Source of the DNA: Pseudomonas frederiksbergensis
GTDB lineage: Bacteria > Pseudomonadota > Gammaproteobacteria > Pseudomonadales > Pseudomonadaceae
Length of the DNA: 64,000 nucleotides
NCBI RefSeq assembly: GCF_003732705.1
Contig: NZ_MOBR01000006.1
Location: 289,171 to 353,170 of the forward strand
Direction: 5' to 3'
Part shown: positions 55,826-64,000 of the stretch, one piece after another
How positions within the stretch are numbered: position 1 is the first letter of the stretch
How the letters are laid out: every line of letters starts with the position of its first letter
Notes under the pieces: model-generated
Databases searched by the model: none
Told to the model about the DNA's origin: nothing
What the model saw: only the letters and a program-made list of their open reading frames with translations
Position numbers and translations under genes: made by a program

Positions 55826-57727
55826 ATGGGGCAGGCAAGTAGTCAGGCGGCGGGCGCCGAGCATTCGGCGGCAAAACCGATCGGCATGCTGGTCGCGGCA
55901 GTCGGGGTGGTTTACGGCGATATCGGCACGAGCCCGCTGTACACTCTCAAAGAAGTGTTCTCCGGTGCCTATGGCGTCCCGGTCAACCATGACGGCGTGT
56001 TGGGCATCCTGGCATTGATCTTCTGGTCGCTGATCTGGGTCGTTTCATTCAAGTACATGATGTTTGTGTTGCGTGCCGACAACCAGGGCGAAGGCGGGAT
56101 CATGGCTTTGACCGCGTTGGCCCGGCGGGCGGCGGCGGGGCATCCGAAGCTGCGTTCCTTGCTGGTGGTCTGCGGGCTGATCGGCGCAGCGCTGTTCTAT
56201 GGCGACAGCATGATCACCCCGGCGATTTCCGTGCTCTCGGCGATTGAAGGCCTGGGGCTGGCATTTGATGGCATCGATCATTGGGTGGTGCCGCTGTCGT
56301 TGGTCGTGCTGGTGGCGCTGTTCCTGATCCAGAGCCACGGCACTGCGCGCATCGGCATTTTGTTCGGTCCGATCATGGTGACCTGGTTCGTGGTGCTGGG
56401 TGCCCTCGGCGTCTACGGCATCCTGCAACACCCGGAAGTGTTGCAAGCGATGAACCCGGTGTGGGGCGTGCGATTCTTCGTCGCGCACCCGGGCATGGGC
56501 GTGACCATTCTTGGCGCCGTGGTGCTCGCACTGACCGGTGCCGAAGCGCTGTACGCCGACATGGGCCACTTTGGCCGCAAGCCGATTGCCCGTGCGTGGT
56601 TCATCCTCGTGCTACCGGCGTTGGTGCTGAACTACTTCGGCCAGGGCGCATTGCTGCTCGGTGATCCGGAAGCTGCGCGCAATCCGTTCTATCTGTTGGC
56701 GCCGAGCTGGGCGTTGATCCCGTTGGTCGGCCTGTCGACCATGGCCACGGTGATTGCTTCCCAAGCGGTGATTTCCGGTGCGTTCTCCCTGACTCGTCAG
56801 GCGATCCAGCTCGGTTACATTCCGCGCATGCACATCCGCCACACCTCCAGTGCAGAGCAGGGCCAGATCTACATTGGCGCGGTGAACTGGTCGCTGATGG
56901 TCGGTGTGATCCTGCTGGTGATCGGCTTCGAATCTTCCGGCGCCCTGGCCTCGGCCTACGGCGTCGCGGTGACCGGCACCATGCTGATGACCACTGTGCT
57001 GGTGTCGGCGGTGATGTTGCTGCTGTGGAAATGGCCACCGATTTTCGCCGTGCCGTTGTCGATCGGTTTCCTGCTGGTAGACGGCCTGTACTTCGCCGCC
57101 AACGTGCCGAAAATCGTCCAGGGCGGCGCATTCCCGGTGATCGCCGGTATCGTCCTGTTCGTGCTGATGACCACTTGGAAACGCGGCAAGCAACTGCTGG
57201 TCGAGCGTCTCGACGAGGGCGGATTGCCGCTGCCGATCTTCATCAGCAGCATCGCCGTGCAACCACCGCATCGCGTCCAGGGCACCGCCGTGTTCCTCAC
57301 CGCCCGCCCGGACGCTGTGCCCCACGCGCTGTTGCACAACCTGCTGCATAACCAGGTGCTGCACGAGCAAGTGGTGTTGCTGACGGTGGTCTACGAAGAC
57401 ATCCCGCGTGTCCCGGCGTCCCGGCGTTTCGAGGTGGATTCCTACGGCGAAGGGTTCTTCCGGGTGATCCTGCATTTCGGCTTCGTCGACGAACCGGACG
57501 TGCCGCAAGCGCTGAAACTGTGTCACCTCGACGACCTGGACTTCAGCCCGATGCGCACCACCTACTTCCTCAGCCGCGAAACCGTCATCGCCTCCAAACT
57601 CGAGGGTATGGCCCGCTGGCGCGAAGGGTTGTTTGCCTTCATGTTGCAGAACGCCAACGGCAACCTGAGGTTCTTCAATCTGCCGCTGAACCGGGTGATT
57701 GAGTTGGGGACGCAGGTGGAGATGTAA
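55826..57727 (+). CDS. kup: Low-affinity potassium uptake protein Kup
   Basis: A 633-residue inner-membrane K+/H+ symporter. The pattern [10 protein letters not shown] at residues 31-40 is the Kup signature; about 12 membrane segments follow, and a cytoplasmic C-terminal domain covers the last ~150 residues. TAGGAG precedes the ATG. It is followed by a terminator. Confidence 0.95.
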   Translation: MGQASSQAAGAEHSAAKPIGMLVAAVGVVYGDIGTSPLYTLKEVFSGAYGVPVNHDGVLGILALIFWSLIWVVSFKYMMFVLRADNQGEGGIMALTALARRAAAGHPKLRSLLVVCGLIGAALFYGDSMITPAISVLSAIEGLGLAFDGIDHWVVPLSLVVLVALFLIQSHGTARIGILFGPIMVTWFVVLGALGVYGILQHPEVLQAMNPVWGVRFFVAHPGMGVTILGAVVLALTGAEALYADMGHFGRKPIARAWFILVLPALVLNYFGQGALLLGDPEAARNPFYLLAPSWALIPLVGLSTMATVIASQAVISGAFSLTRQAIQLGYIPRMHIRHTSSAEQGQIYIGAVNWSLMVGVILLVIGFESSGALASAYGVAVTGTMLMTTVLVSAVMLLLWKWPPIFAVPLSIGFLLVDGLYFAANVPKIVQGGAFPVIAGIVLFVLMTTWKRGKQLLVERLDEGGLPLPIFISSIAVQPPHRVQGTAVFLTARPDAVPHALLHNLLHNQVLHEQVVLLTVVYEDIPRVPASRRFEVDSYGEGFFRVILHFGFVDEPDVPQALKLCHLDDLDFSPMRTTYFLSRETVIASKLEGMARWREGLFAFMLQNANGNLRFFNLPLNRVIELGTQVEM

Positions 57728-57740
57728 GCCCGCGAGATCT

Positions 57741-57779
57741 AAAAGCCCCCGTTGCCGTTGAGGTGGCGGGGGCTTTTTT
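57741..57779 (+). terminator. terminator of kup
   Basis: AAAAGCCCCC-gttgccgttgaggtggc-GGGGGCTTTTTT. A related element with similar loop lies at 59338. Confidence 0.9.
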
Positions 57780-57817
57780 GTGTCTGGCCACATTATGCCG
57801 GAGCAATGAAGATCTCC

Positions 57818-57907
57818 TGTGGGAGCGAGCCTGCTCGCGAAGGCGTCGTGTCAGCCAACATCAATGCTTGCTGACACACCGCTTTCGCGAGCAGGCTCGC
57901 TCCCACA
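57818..57907. repeat. REPIN after kup
   Basis: TGTGGGAGCGAGCCTGCTCGCGAAGG with inverted partner, before the end of the DUF3077 gene. Confidence 0.9.
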
Positions 57908-57921
57908 AGGGTTCTGCGGTG

Positions 57922-58248
57922 TTACTTGCTCTCAGGCATCTCTTCCTCAGATTCAGTCTTCGTCCGCGCAGGTCGCGGGGTCAGCACCTTCACCACATCA
58001 TCAATCACAGCCTTGCCCATTGCCGTCAGGTAATGCGCGGCCCAGGCGTGGCGGTCGGTGTCTTTGGCGTAAGCGGCATCCTCGGCGAAGGATTTGGCGA
58101 GGAATAGCAGGTCGGAGGCTTGTGACAAGGCATCAACGATAGGGACGCCGGCGCGGACGTTGAATAACGCCTGGTTCGAGCAGTAGATGAAGGGGGTGAA
58201 GCCGATGGTTTTCAGGTCTGAGGGTGTGGGTGGATTTGTTTTGCTCAT
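57922..58248 (-). CDS. DUF3077-family protein
   Basis: A 108-residue protein (SKTNPPTPSDLKTIGFTPFI). The middle ALSQASDLLFLAKSFAEDAA and YLTAMGKAVIDDVVKVL are typical of the Pseudomonas DUF3077 family, whose function is unknown. AAGGAG precedes the ATG at 58248. The upstream leader is highly structured (58302-58377), and a decayed copy of its C-terminus is at 59504. Confidence 0.78.
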   Translation of the reverse strand: MSKTNPPTPSDLKTIGFTPFIYCSNQALFNVRAGVPIVDALSQASDLLFLAKSFAEDAAYAKDTDRHAWAAHYLTAMGKAVIDDVVKVLTPRPARTKTESEEEMPESK

Positions 58249-58301
58249 TGTTTCGCTCCTTAAAACGAGGAGTTGCCGCATTCGTTACCACACGAATGGG
58301 T

Positions 58302-58377
58302 GGCAGCTGTACGCAGGGTGGTAAACCGGAAGAGCAAAGAAACCGGCAGACCCGAAGGTCTCCCACGTACAGCTGCC
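58302..58377 (-). promoter_or_regulatory. structured leader element upstream of the DUF3077 gene
   Basis: Perfect 12-base inverted arms (58302-58313 and 58366-58377; GGCAGCTGTACG on the minus strand's 5' arm) enclose 52 bases. Inside, AGACC-UUCG-GGUCU is a tetraloop hairpin (58348-58361) and CCGG/CCGG (58326-58329, 58343-58346) could form a second. No ORF or known riboswitch family is recognised; it lies about 50 bases before the start codon on the transcribed strand. Confidence 0.55.
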
Positions 58378-58399
58378 ATAACACGGGATTGCAGACGTG

Positions 58400-58742
58400 A
58401 AAACGCATGAGTCGTGATGGGGGCGCTGTTGCGCTTTGCCTAGCCGGGTTACCACACCCGATCGCTGATTGGTCAGCGACGGCCGGAGAGTATCCCGTCG
58501 GAGAAAAGCGCAACAAGGCATCAAAGTGCCCAAAAACCACGATTCGGAGTTTGCCTACAAGGTCTGTCGGCGTCATCTGATATTGCGGCACCTTAAGTAA
58601 ACAAAACTAAACGTATCCAGTGAGCTTGAAAACGCAGGTTAGTAAATTCGCGTTTTTTGGAGCTTGCTGTACGTCGAATTCGACGCAATACTCTGCGTAG
58701 AACTGTGTGTTCGAATTTGCATGATTGTGTAGAGAGGTGAGT
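58400..58742. other. intergenic stretch with no supported gene
   Basis: A long minus-strand frame reads through this stretch, but it lacks protein-like composition. It contains the leader promoter area of the DUF3077 gene and of the toxin-antitoxin pair; TTCGAATT-type AT-rich palindromes lie near 58674-58684 and 58711-58718. Confidence 0.4.
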
Positions 58743-59033
58743 ATGACGGCATTGTTAGAGCGTGCTGACCAAGCGATATCGGTGACTGCAATGGTTAGGG
58801 GATTCAGTGCTCGGCTAAAAGAAATCTCCAGCCGAGCCACCGAGAGGCTGGTCATCTTCAAGGATAACCAACCGGCAGCGGTCATTATCAACGTCGATGC
58901 GTACCAGGAAATGCTCGACGAGCTTGATGACCTGCGAATAGAAGCTGCAGCCCGAGAACGACTGAGCGGTTTTGATCAGTCCAAGGCAGTCAGCCATGAC
59001 GATATGCGGGCTCGGTACGCGAAGAAAGACTAA
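58743..59033 (+). CDS. Phd/YefM-type antitoxin
   Basis: A 96-residue antitoxin. ISVTAMVRGFSARLKEISSR and the strand RLVIFKDNQPAAVIINVDAY are the Phd/YefM DNA-binding domain; the C-terminal helical part should bind the toxin. Toxin gene follows 11 bases later. The pair may autoregulate at the AT-rich palindromes upstream. GAGGTG precedes the ATG at 58743. Confidence 0.85.
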   Translation: MTALLERADQAISVTAMVRGFSARLKEISSRATERLVIFKDNQPAAVIINVDAYQEMLDELDDLRIEAAARERLSGFDQSKAVSHDDMRARYAKKD

Positions 59034-59044
59034 AGGAGCTGTGG

Positions 59045-59332
59045 ATGGTTTGGGGCGTTATCTATCATCCAGAGGTTCAGAAGGATCTGGATCTACTGGG
59101 GGCTGTGGCGGCGAATCGCATTCTTGATGTTATCGAAGTGCGGATTATTAATGGTGAGCCGGACAAGAGTGGCAAGCCTCTAAGGGCCAGTCTTGCAGGC
59201 TGTAGACGGATCCGGGCAGGCGATACACGAATTGTCTATAGAGTCGATGGCAAAGCTATTCAGGTGTTGATTGTCGCAGTCGGGGCCCGACGTGACGAAG
59301 AAGTCTATGACGCCGCAGAGCGTCGTCTATAA
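59045..59332 (+). CDS. RelE/ParE-type toxin
   Basis: A 95-residue toxin of the RelE/ParE superfamily (VIYHPEVQKDLDLLGAVAAN, CRRIRAGDTRIVYRVDG, VGARRDEEVYDAAERRL). RIRAGDTRIVYR and the C-terminal Arg/Glu segment are typical of the fold. Whether it is an mRNA endonuclease or gyrase poison cannot be told. Confidence 0.85.
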   Translation: MVWGVIYHPEVQKDLDLLGAVAANRILDVIEVRIINGEPDKSGKPLRASLAGCRRIRAGDTRIVYRVDGKAIQVLIVAVGARRDEEVYDAAERRL

Positions 59333-59337
59333 GCAGG

Positions 59338-59374
59338 AAGCCCTCGTTGCCGTGAAGGTTGCGAGGGCTTTTTT
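59338..59374 (+). terminator. terminator of the toxin-antitoxin pair
   Basis: AAGCCCTCG-ttgccgtgaaggttg-CGAGGGCTTTTTT, similar in loop to the kup terminator. Confidence 0.88.
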
Positions 59375-59406
59375 GTGTCCGATCACTTGAATCTGCTAAC
59401 CATATT

Positions 59407-59493
59407 TGTAGGAGTGAGCCTGCTCGCGATAACGGTCTGTCAGGCGAAACCAATAGAGGATCTCAGTCCGCTATCGCGAGCAGGCTCGCTCCA
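59407..59493. repeat. variant REPIN
   Basis: TGTAGGAGTGAGCCTGCTCGCGATAA and CTATCGCGAGCAGGCTCGCTCC form the arms; some end bases have changed. It lies before the DUF3077 remnant. Confidence 0.8.
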
Positions 59494-59503
59494 ACCGGCG
59501 GCG

Positions 59504-59569
59504 TTACATGCTTTCAGGCAGTTCTTCTTCAGATTCGGCCATTGCCCGGGCTGGTCGCGAGGTCAGCAC
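59504..59569 (-). pseudogene. remnant of a second DUF3077 gene (last 21 codons)
   Basis: On the minus strand VLTSRPARAMAESEEELPES-M then a stop codon aligns with the end of the intact DUF3077 protein (VLTPRPARTKTESEEEMPES-K). Upstream of Val the frame is a stop codon and similarity ends. It has no start and is a decayed copy; the same order terminator-REPIN-DUF3077 end is found at 57741-57970. Confidence 0.75.
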
Positions 59570-59680
59570 CTATTGAAAGGCCTTGACGGTTCGATATTTC
59601 CAATCGAACAAGTGTCCACGTTTTATGGAATGTGGACATGTGGAGTTTCTAGCTTGATGAAGAGTCAAGTCTGCACATGT

Positions 59681-59720
59681 AAAAAAGCCCCCGCAACCAA
59701 ACGGCTACGGGGGCTTTTTG
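59681..59720. terminator. terminator of mprF-acvB
   Basis: AAAAAAGCCCCCG-caaccaaacggcta-CGGGGGCTTTTTGTT; on the minus strand it follows the acvB stop codon. Confidence 0.88.
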
Positions 59721-59737
59721 TTGGGCGGGGGCTCAGA

Positions 59738-61036
59738 TCACTCTTGCGCCGTCGCCTCTTCCTTGGCCTGACGCTTGACGATGATGTCCACCAAGCGCTG
59801 TGCCAGTGCCGGGTAGTTTTCGTCGAAGTGATGGCCGCCAGGCAGCTTCACAGCCTCGCCGACAGCGGTCTTGTCGGTGCAGCCGCTCTCGTCGACTTCT
59901 TCTTCGCCGTAGATGCACACCACTTTGTCGGCAGGCAACTTGGCCATCTCCGGGCCGGTGGCGGCTTCTTTGCCGGCGTTGCCGAGCCAGCCTTCGACTT
60001 CGATTTCGAAGCTGCCGGTGCGGGCGAAGGCCAGCAGGATGATTGCGTCGACCCGTTGTTGTTCCGACTCTGCCAGGCGGTTGTAGATCGCTGGCAGGAC
60101 GTCGGCGCCAAACGAGTAGCCGGTCAGGATGAAGCGCTTGGTGCCCCATTTCTGACGGTAGTGCTGCATCAGCTCGGCGAGGTCCAGGGCGCTTTGCTCC
60201 GGGCTCTTGTGTTGCCAGTAGTAGCGCAGGGTGTCGATGCCGACCACCGGGTAGCCGATCTTGGCCATTTCGCCCGCCACGTCGCGGTCCAGGTCACGCC
60301 AGCCGCCGTCACCGGACAGGAACAGGGTGACGGTGTCCTTGGCCTGGCCGGCCGGGACTTCGACGACAGGAATCTGCAAGCCACCGGCAGCCTTGTCACC
60401 GCCGACCAGGATCTTGCGCAGTTCGTTGTTCAGGACTTGCGGTAGGTTGATGTCGTAGTCACTGATGCTGGTTTCGGCATTGGGTTGATCGCGCACGAAA
60501 CCTGCGCTGGCGTCGTCCGGGTTGTCGTTCCAGGCCACTAGCCAGTGGCCGTGGGCGGCGCTTTTTGGCAGCAGATGCGTGCAGCCACCCTTTTCCAGGG
60601 CCAGGTCCACGGAAACGGCCTGGGCCTTGTCGTTCTTCTGTTCGGACAACCAGCGCCAGGCCAGCACCGCGCCAGGGCCGATGCCGCTGACCAGGGTCGC
60701 CGGGCCTTTCAGCTCGCGCAGACCCGATTGCAACGCGCGGCTTTGCAGCAGGCAGTCTTTCGGCAGGATCACCTGGACGATTTGCGCCGAAGCGCTGCGG
60801 CTCAGGGATTTCAGTTGTTGATCGCTGAGTTTCTGTTCAGCAGTGACCGCCACCAGCACCTGAGCTTTTGGCGTGGTGCCGGGAATCACCCGGGTCATGG
60901 CGGCGCCATCGGCCGGGGTCAGCAGTTCGAGAGTCGGTTCGGGTGCCGGGCGTTTCATGTACCAGTAGCCGCCACCGACAATCAGGGCCAACACGACCAG
61001 TGTGGCCAGTACGTACCGCAAGGAGCGTTGAATCAT
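59738..61036 (-). CDS. acvB: AcvB/VirJ-family aminoacyl-phosphatidylglycerol hydrolase
   Basis: A 432-residue periplasmic, membrane-anchored alpha/beta-hydrolase. An N-terminal membrane segment (LATLVVLALIVGGGYW) is followed by FLSGDGGWRDLDR, the nucleophile elbow GYSFGAD and a late GGHHFDE that holds the catalytic His. In the family these enzymes remove amino acids from aminoacyl-phosphatidylglycerol made by the MprF-type synthase. Its ATG shares one base with the mprF stop, so the two are translated together. Confidence 0.88.
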   Translation of the reverse strand: MIQRSLRYVLATLVVLALIVGGGYWYMKRPAPEPTLELLTPADGAAMTRVIPGTTPKAQVLVAVTAEQKLSDQQLKSLSRSASAQIVQVILPKDCLLQSRALQSGLRELKGPATLVSGIGPGAVLAWRWLSEQKNDKAQAVSVDLALEKGGCTHLLPKSAAHGHWLVAWNDNPDDASAGFVRDQPNAETSISDYDINLPQVLNNELRKILVGGDKAAGGLQIPVVEVPAGQAKDTVTLFLSGDGGWRDLDRDVAGEMAKIGYPVVGIDTLRYYWQHKSPEQSALDLAELMQHYRQKWGTKRFILTGYSFGADVLPAIYNRLAESEQQRVDAIILLAFARTGSFEIEVEGWLGNAGKEAATGPEMAKLPADKVVCIYGEEEVDESGCTDKTAVGEAVKLPGGHHFDENYPALAQRLVDIIVKRQAKEEATAQE

Positions 61037-63678
61037 CAGCGTTTCACCAATCCAGTCAAGCCGCCCGCAATCAGGGCAGCAGTATCGGCCAGGGCAACCA
61101 GCGGATCGAGTCCGGCGGGCACGGCCATATAACGGGGTTCCCAGTCAGGCTGGAATTTGTCTTTGAAGCGGCGCAAGCCTTGGAAGTTGTAGAGCTGCTC
61201 ACCACGGCGGAAGACCATCGAGCCCAGGCGCTGGGTCAGCGGCGCGCCGCGACGGGGTTGTAGACCCGACAGCGGCACCATGCCCAGGCTAAACTTGGCG
61301 TATCCATGATTTTTATAATGTTGAATCAGGCCGACCATCATGAACTCCATGGTCAGCTTCGGGGCGTCCGGGTGCGCGCGCATCAGGTCGAGGCTGGCCA
61401 GGTCATGGCCATAGGTCTCGAGCAAGTTGGCGAACGCCACCGGGCGTCCCTCAAAACGAATCACCGCGACGCGGAAATGCTTGAGGTAGTCATCGCTGAA
61501 ACGGCCGAGGGAGAAGCCTTTCTCGCGCACGTTCTTGCCGGTCAGCCAGGCATCGGAAATCACCTTGAGCTCATCCATCGGCGCGTGGCCCGGCTCGTGG
61601 ATCTCCAGCGATAGACCGTCACGGGTGCCACGGTTCCAGGTGTAGCGCAGGTCTTTCATCTCTTTGCCCTTGGCTTCGAGATCAAAGCGATGCAGATCGA
61701 CCCGGGCTTCTTCGCCAAGCTTGATCGCGGTCAGGCCGATGTCCATGTAGTACGGCAGGTTCTCGGCGCGCACTTGATAGAAGACCGGGCGCGCGTGGTG
61801 GATGTCGCAGAGGTCGCGGAACTGCCAGATCATTTCCGCCCGTTGCTGGGTCGGGCCGATCGGGTCGTACAACGCCACCAGGCTGCGACCACGGCGGGCG
61901 TACATCAGGAACGCCTCGTCGTTGGGGTGAAACAGCAACGCCTTGTCACCGGTCAGTGCGAGGCCGCCGTCGGGTTGCGACGACGCCATGAGTATCTTTA
62001 CCGCGCGATCCAGTTCGTCCGGCGTCGGCAGATGAATGATCGGGCGCGCGGTACGCAGCAGCCAGGTCAGCGACACCACCACCAACAGCACGGCGGCACC
62101 CAACAGCGAACGCAAGCCACGTGGCGCATCCGCGTCGAGGGTGAACTGCCACCAGAGCTGATGGCTGTACGGAACGTCTTGATAGGCAAACAGCAGCAGC
62201 CAGATCGAGGCACCCAGTACGCACAGGCTGGACACCAGATACAACGGCGAGAACGGCAGTTCGGTCAGGCGACTGGCGCGATAGAACGAGCGCCGGAACA
62301 CCCCGAGCAGGCTTGCCATCAGGGTCATCAGGCAGGCTTCTTCCCAGTCGAAACCCTTGAGCAACGAGAGCAGGGCGCCGACCAGCAGCAGAATGGTGGT
62401 CAACATCCACGCAGCCGACAGTCGGCGGCGCAAGCCCTGGGCCAGCAACAGGCACAGCACGCCGATCAGGCTGGCGCCGAAGTGGGAGGCGTCTACCAGG
62501 CGATGAGGAATCAGAAAGCCGATGTGTTCCAGGCGCGTGTCGATTTCCGGGGTGGCGCCAGAGAACAGCAGCACCACGCCAGACAGGAACACCAGCAGCG
62601 CCAGAATCGGCGCCGCCAAACCCGAAGCCGCTCGCAGCGATTGTCGAGACTGGAACAGGCGCTGGCCTTCGTTGATCAGCAGGAATACGCAGGCCACCAG
62701 CAACGGCAGCACCACATAAATCAGGCGATACAGCAGCAGGGCGGCGGCCAGTGGCGCGGCACCGAGGGTGTCAGCGAACGCGGCCAGCAGAATGGCTTCG
62801 AACACCCCGACACCGCCGGGCACATGGCTGAGCACACCTGCGGCCAGGGCCAGAAGGTAGATCAGCAGGAAAGCGCCAAAGGGTGGCGCTTCCGGCAGCA
62901 GCAGGTAAAGCACAGTCGCGGCAGCGGCCACGTCCAGGGCGGTGATCACCAGTTGCAGGAAAGTCAGGCGGCGGCCCGGCAGGCGCAAGGTGCGGCGTCC
63001 GGCCTTGACCATCAGATTGTCGGGGTAAGGCTGGTCTGGCAGGCGACGGCGATAGATGCCGATGGCCAGCACGGTCGTGAGCAACAGCACCGCGCCGGCA
63101 ATCACCCCCAGCAAGATCTCGGAGAGGCCCAGGGCGGCGGAGGCGGCAGGCAAGTTGCTCAAGGTCGCGAGTGCTGCCAGCGGGGGCAGGGCGCAACCGA
63201 GGGAGAGGCTGGCGAACAATGTCATGTGGGCAACGTCGGAGGCCCCCAAGCCATGACGCGCATATAAACGGTAGCGAACCGAACCGCCCGACAGCATCGA
63301 CAGGCCGATGGCGTTACCGATGGCGAATGCGGTGAAACCACCCAGGGCCAGTGTGCGTGGCGCCAGCGTGACGCCCGCATAGCGACTGGCAGACCATTCG
63401 TAGCCCAACAAAATGATGAAGCCGACGATCGTCGCGCCCAATGCGCCGATCAATGCCGGTTTCGGCACTTCCAGGATCGAGTCGTGGAGCGCATACAGAT
63501 CGAGTTCGCTTAATAGATGGCGACAGGCAATCAGCGCGATAGCGAACAACAACAGTGTGACCGCAAGACCTATGGGTTGACGGTACTTGCTGATCAGATC
63601 GAGCAGGCGCAAACGCTCGGCCTTGATAGGTTGTGTCGCTGTGACGGTGTCTTGTGGATCAGACGAGTTGGCGCGCAT
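61036..63678 (-). CDS. mprF: Phosphatidylglycerol lysyl/alanyl-transferase MprF
   Basis: An 880-residue bifunctional membrane protein. The N-terminal two-thirds has about 13-14 membrane segments (flippase part, e.g. IGLAVTLLLFAIALIACRHL), and the C-terminal ~300 residues form the cytoplasmic synthase (DUF2156) with LTMEFMMVGLIQHYKNHGYA and SLGMVPLSGL. It transfers an amino acid from tRNA to phosphatidylglycerol (alanine in P. aeruginosa), which lowers surface negative charge and raises resistance to cationic peptides. ATG at 63678; a TTG three bases earlier is less likely. Confidence 0.93.
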   Translation of the reverse strand: MRANSSDPQDTVTATQPIKAERLRLLDLISKYRQPIGLAVTLLLFAIALIACRHLLSELDLYALHDSILEVPKPALIGALGATIVGFIILLGYEWSASRYAGVTLAPRTLALGGFTAFAIGNAIGLSMLSGGSVRYRLYARHGLGASDVAHMTLFASLSLGCALPPLAALATLSNLPAASAALGLSEILLGVIAGAVLLLTTVLAIGIYRRRLPDQPYPDNLMVKAGRRTLRLPGRRLTFLQLVITALDVAAAATVLYLLLPEAPPFGAFLLIYLLALAAGVLSHVPGGVGVFEAILLAAFADTLGAAPLAAALLLYRLIYVVLPLLVACVFLLINEGQRLFQSRQSLRAASGLAAPILALLVFLSGVVLLFSGATPEIDTRLEHIGFLIPHRLVDASHFGASLIGVLCLLLAQGLRRRLSAAWMLTTILLLVGALLSLLKGFDWEEACLMTLMASLLGVFRRSFYRASRLTELPFSPLYLVSSLCVLGASIWLLLFAYQDVPYSHQLWWQFTLDADAPRGLRSLLGAAVLLVVVSLTWLLRTARPIIHLPTPDELDRAVKILMASSQPDGGLALTGDKALLFHPNDEAFLMYARRGRSLVALYDPIGPTQQRAEMIWQFRDLCDIHHARPVFYQVRAENLPYYMDIGLTAIKLGEEARVDLHRFDLEAKGKEMKDLRYTWNRGTRDGLSLEIHEPGHAPMDELKVISDAWLTGKNVREKGFSLGRFSDDYLKHFRVAVIRFEGRPVAFANLLETYGHDLASLDLMRAHPDAPKLTMEFMMVGLIQHYKNHGYAKFSLGMVPLSGLQPRRGAPLTQRLGSMVFRRGEQLYNFQGLRRFKDKFQPDWEPRYMAVPAGLDPLVALADTAALIAGGLTGLVKR

Positions 63679-63917
63679 CAATCACCTCTTGGATTGTGCG
63701 CGACAGGATGGAGGTATCGAGCCAAGTTACCAATCCCTGTAGAAAAAAATAATCACAAATATTAACGCCTCTCACCGGTTTACGGCGATGGCACGTCATC
63801 GGTCGTAGAGGGCCTGCCTAGCACAGAGCATAGTCTGAACTCAGAGTCTTGGTGATCCCGAACGGTTCACTACACAGTGACAGATCATTGTTGCGAAAGG
63901 ACTTTTTCAACAGATAC
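63679..63917. other. intergenic region upstream of mprF
   Basis: No gene is seen. It must contain the mprF promoter on the minus strand; no clear operator is recognised. Confidence 0.5.
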
Positions 63918-63949
63918 AAAAAAGGCCACTCTTTCGAGCAGCCTTTTTT
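63918..63949 (-). terminator. terminator of the initiator tRNA gene
   Basis: AAAAAAGGC-tgctcgaaagagtg-GCCTTTTTT on the minus strand, directly after the 3' end of the tRNA. Confidence 0.85.
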
Positions 63950-63955
63950 GATGTT

Positions 63956-64000
63956 TGGTTGCGGGAGCCGGATTTGAACCGACGACCTTCGGGTTATGAG
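63956..64000 (-). tRNA. tRNA-fMet (anticodon CAT), 3' part; gene continues past the window
   Basis: On the minus strand CTCATAACCCGAAGGTCGTC and then GGTTCAAATCCGGCTCCCGC followed by AACCA are the anticodon arm, T arm, acceptor stem and CCA end of a bacterial initiator tRNA. The anticodon CAT is at about 63994-63996 in plus-strand terms (ATG). The 5' half lies outside the window. Confidence 0.93.

Noticed and set aside
58133..58591. 152-residue frame covering the DUF3077 leader
   Set aside because: It reads through the 12-base inverted arms and overlaps the true DUF3077 start in another frame; it is better explained as a structured leader.
61690..63267. 525-residue frame on the plus strand opposite mprF
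   Set aside because: Gln/Arg/Gly-rich composition is typical of the antisense of a high-GC gene; mprF on the minus strand has clear domains.

Overview
The window is chromosomal DNA of a Pseudomonas, most likely of the P. fluorescens complex. The evidence is the gene order truD-surE-pcm-nlpD-rpoS-rsmZ-fdxA-mutS, the order cinA-recA-recX after the insert, the LysR/fpr (finR-fpr) pair, and the many copies of the Pseudomonas REP/REPIN palindrome (GTGGGAGCGAGC type). All identifications come from reading sequence and from knowledge of the families; no database search was run.

Layout. Bases 1-7237 are core: the end of truD, surE, pcm, nlpD, rpoS, the small RNA gene rsmZ with its upstream Gac box, fdxA and mutS. 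Bases 7238-10236 are an accessory junction holding a lone formyltransferase gene, a decayed fragment, a PrtR/cI-like repressor and a strong promoter overlapped by ATGCAT-type operators, followed by an untranslated leader with a terminator. Bases 10237-41747 are a defective-phage (R-type tailocin) region between mutS and cinA-recA. It holds two contractile-tail clusters of different ancestry in tandem. Cluster A (about 11.1-23.6 kb) is P2-like: holin, V, W, J, I, H fiber, chaperone, FI, FII, E/E', T, U, X, D. Cluster B (about 24.2-40.7 kb) is Mu-like: gp37-like, DUF2635, sheath, tube, E/E'-like, tape measure, N, P, gp45-48, then four fiber/chaperone pairs. The lysis genes are split: holin at the start of A, endolysin and nested Rz/Rz1 spanins at the end of B. 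No capsid, portal, terminase or integrase gene is visible, so the products should be headless contractile particles. Two tandem arrays of REPINs (137-bp and about 134-bp periods) lie at cluster boundaries.

Bases 41748-64000 return to core genes: cinA/pncC, recA (with a LexA box) and recX; a LOG-family gene, a small RHH-like protein, a PA3611-like secreted protein, a DTW-domain tRNA modifier, erdR, dgkA, finR/fpr, trmO, rhlG, a DUF1456 gene, an S4 pseudouridine synthase, a GNAT acetyltransferase, rimO and kup. These are followed by a small variable patch (DUF3077 gene with a strongly structured leader, a Phd/RelE-type toxin-antitoxin pair and a decayed DUF3077 copy), then the mprF-acvB aminoacyl-phosphatidylglycerol pair and the 3' part of an initiator tRNA-Met gene.

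How it fits together. DNA damage would activate RecA (SOS box at 42355), which should trigger self-cleavage of the S24-type repressor at 8960 and release the promoter at 9826. That promoter could then drive both tailocin clusters and the shared lysis genes. The most unusual items are the dual tailocin under one regulator with five fibers, the -1 frameshift sites in both clusters, the orphan Com protein next to a secreted DUF642-like protein, the REPIN tandem arrays, and the structured leader before the DUF3077 gene.
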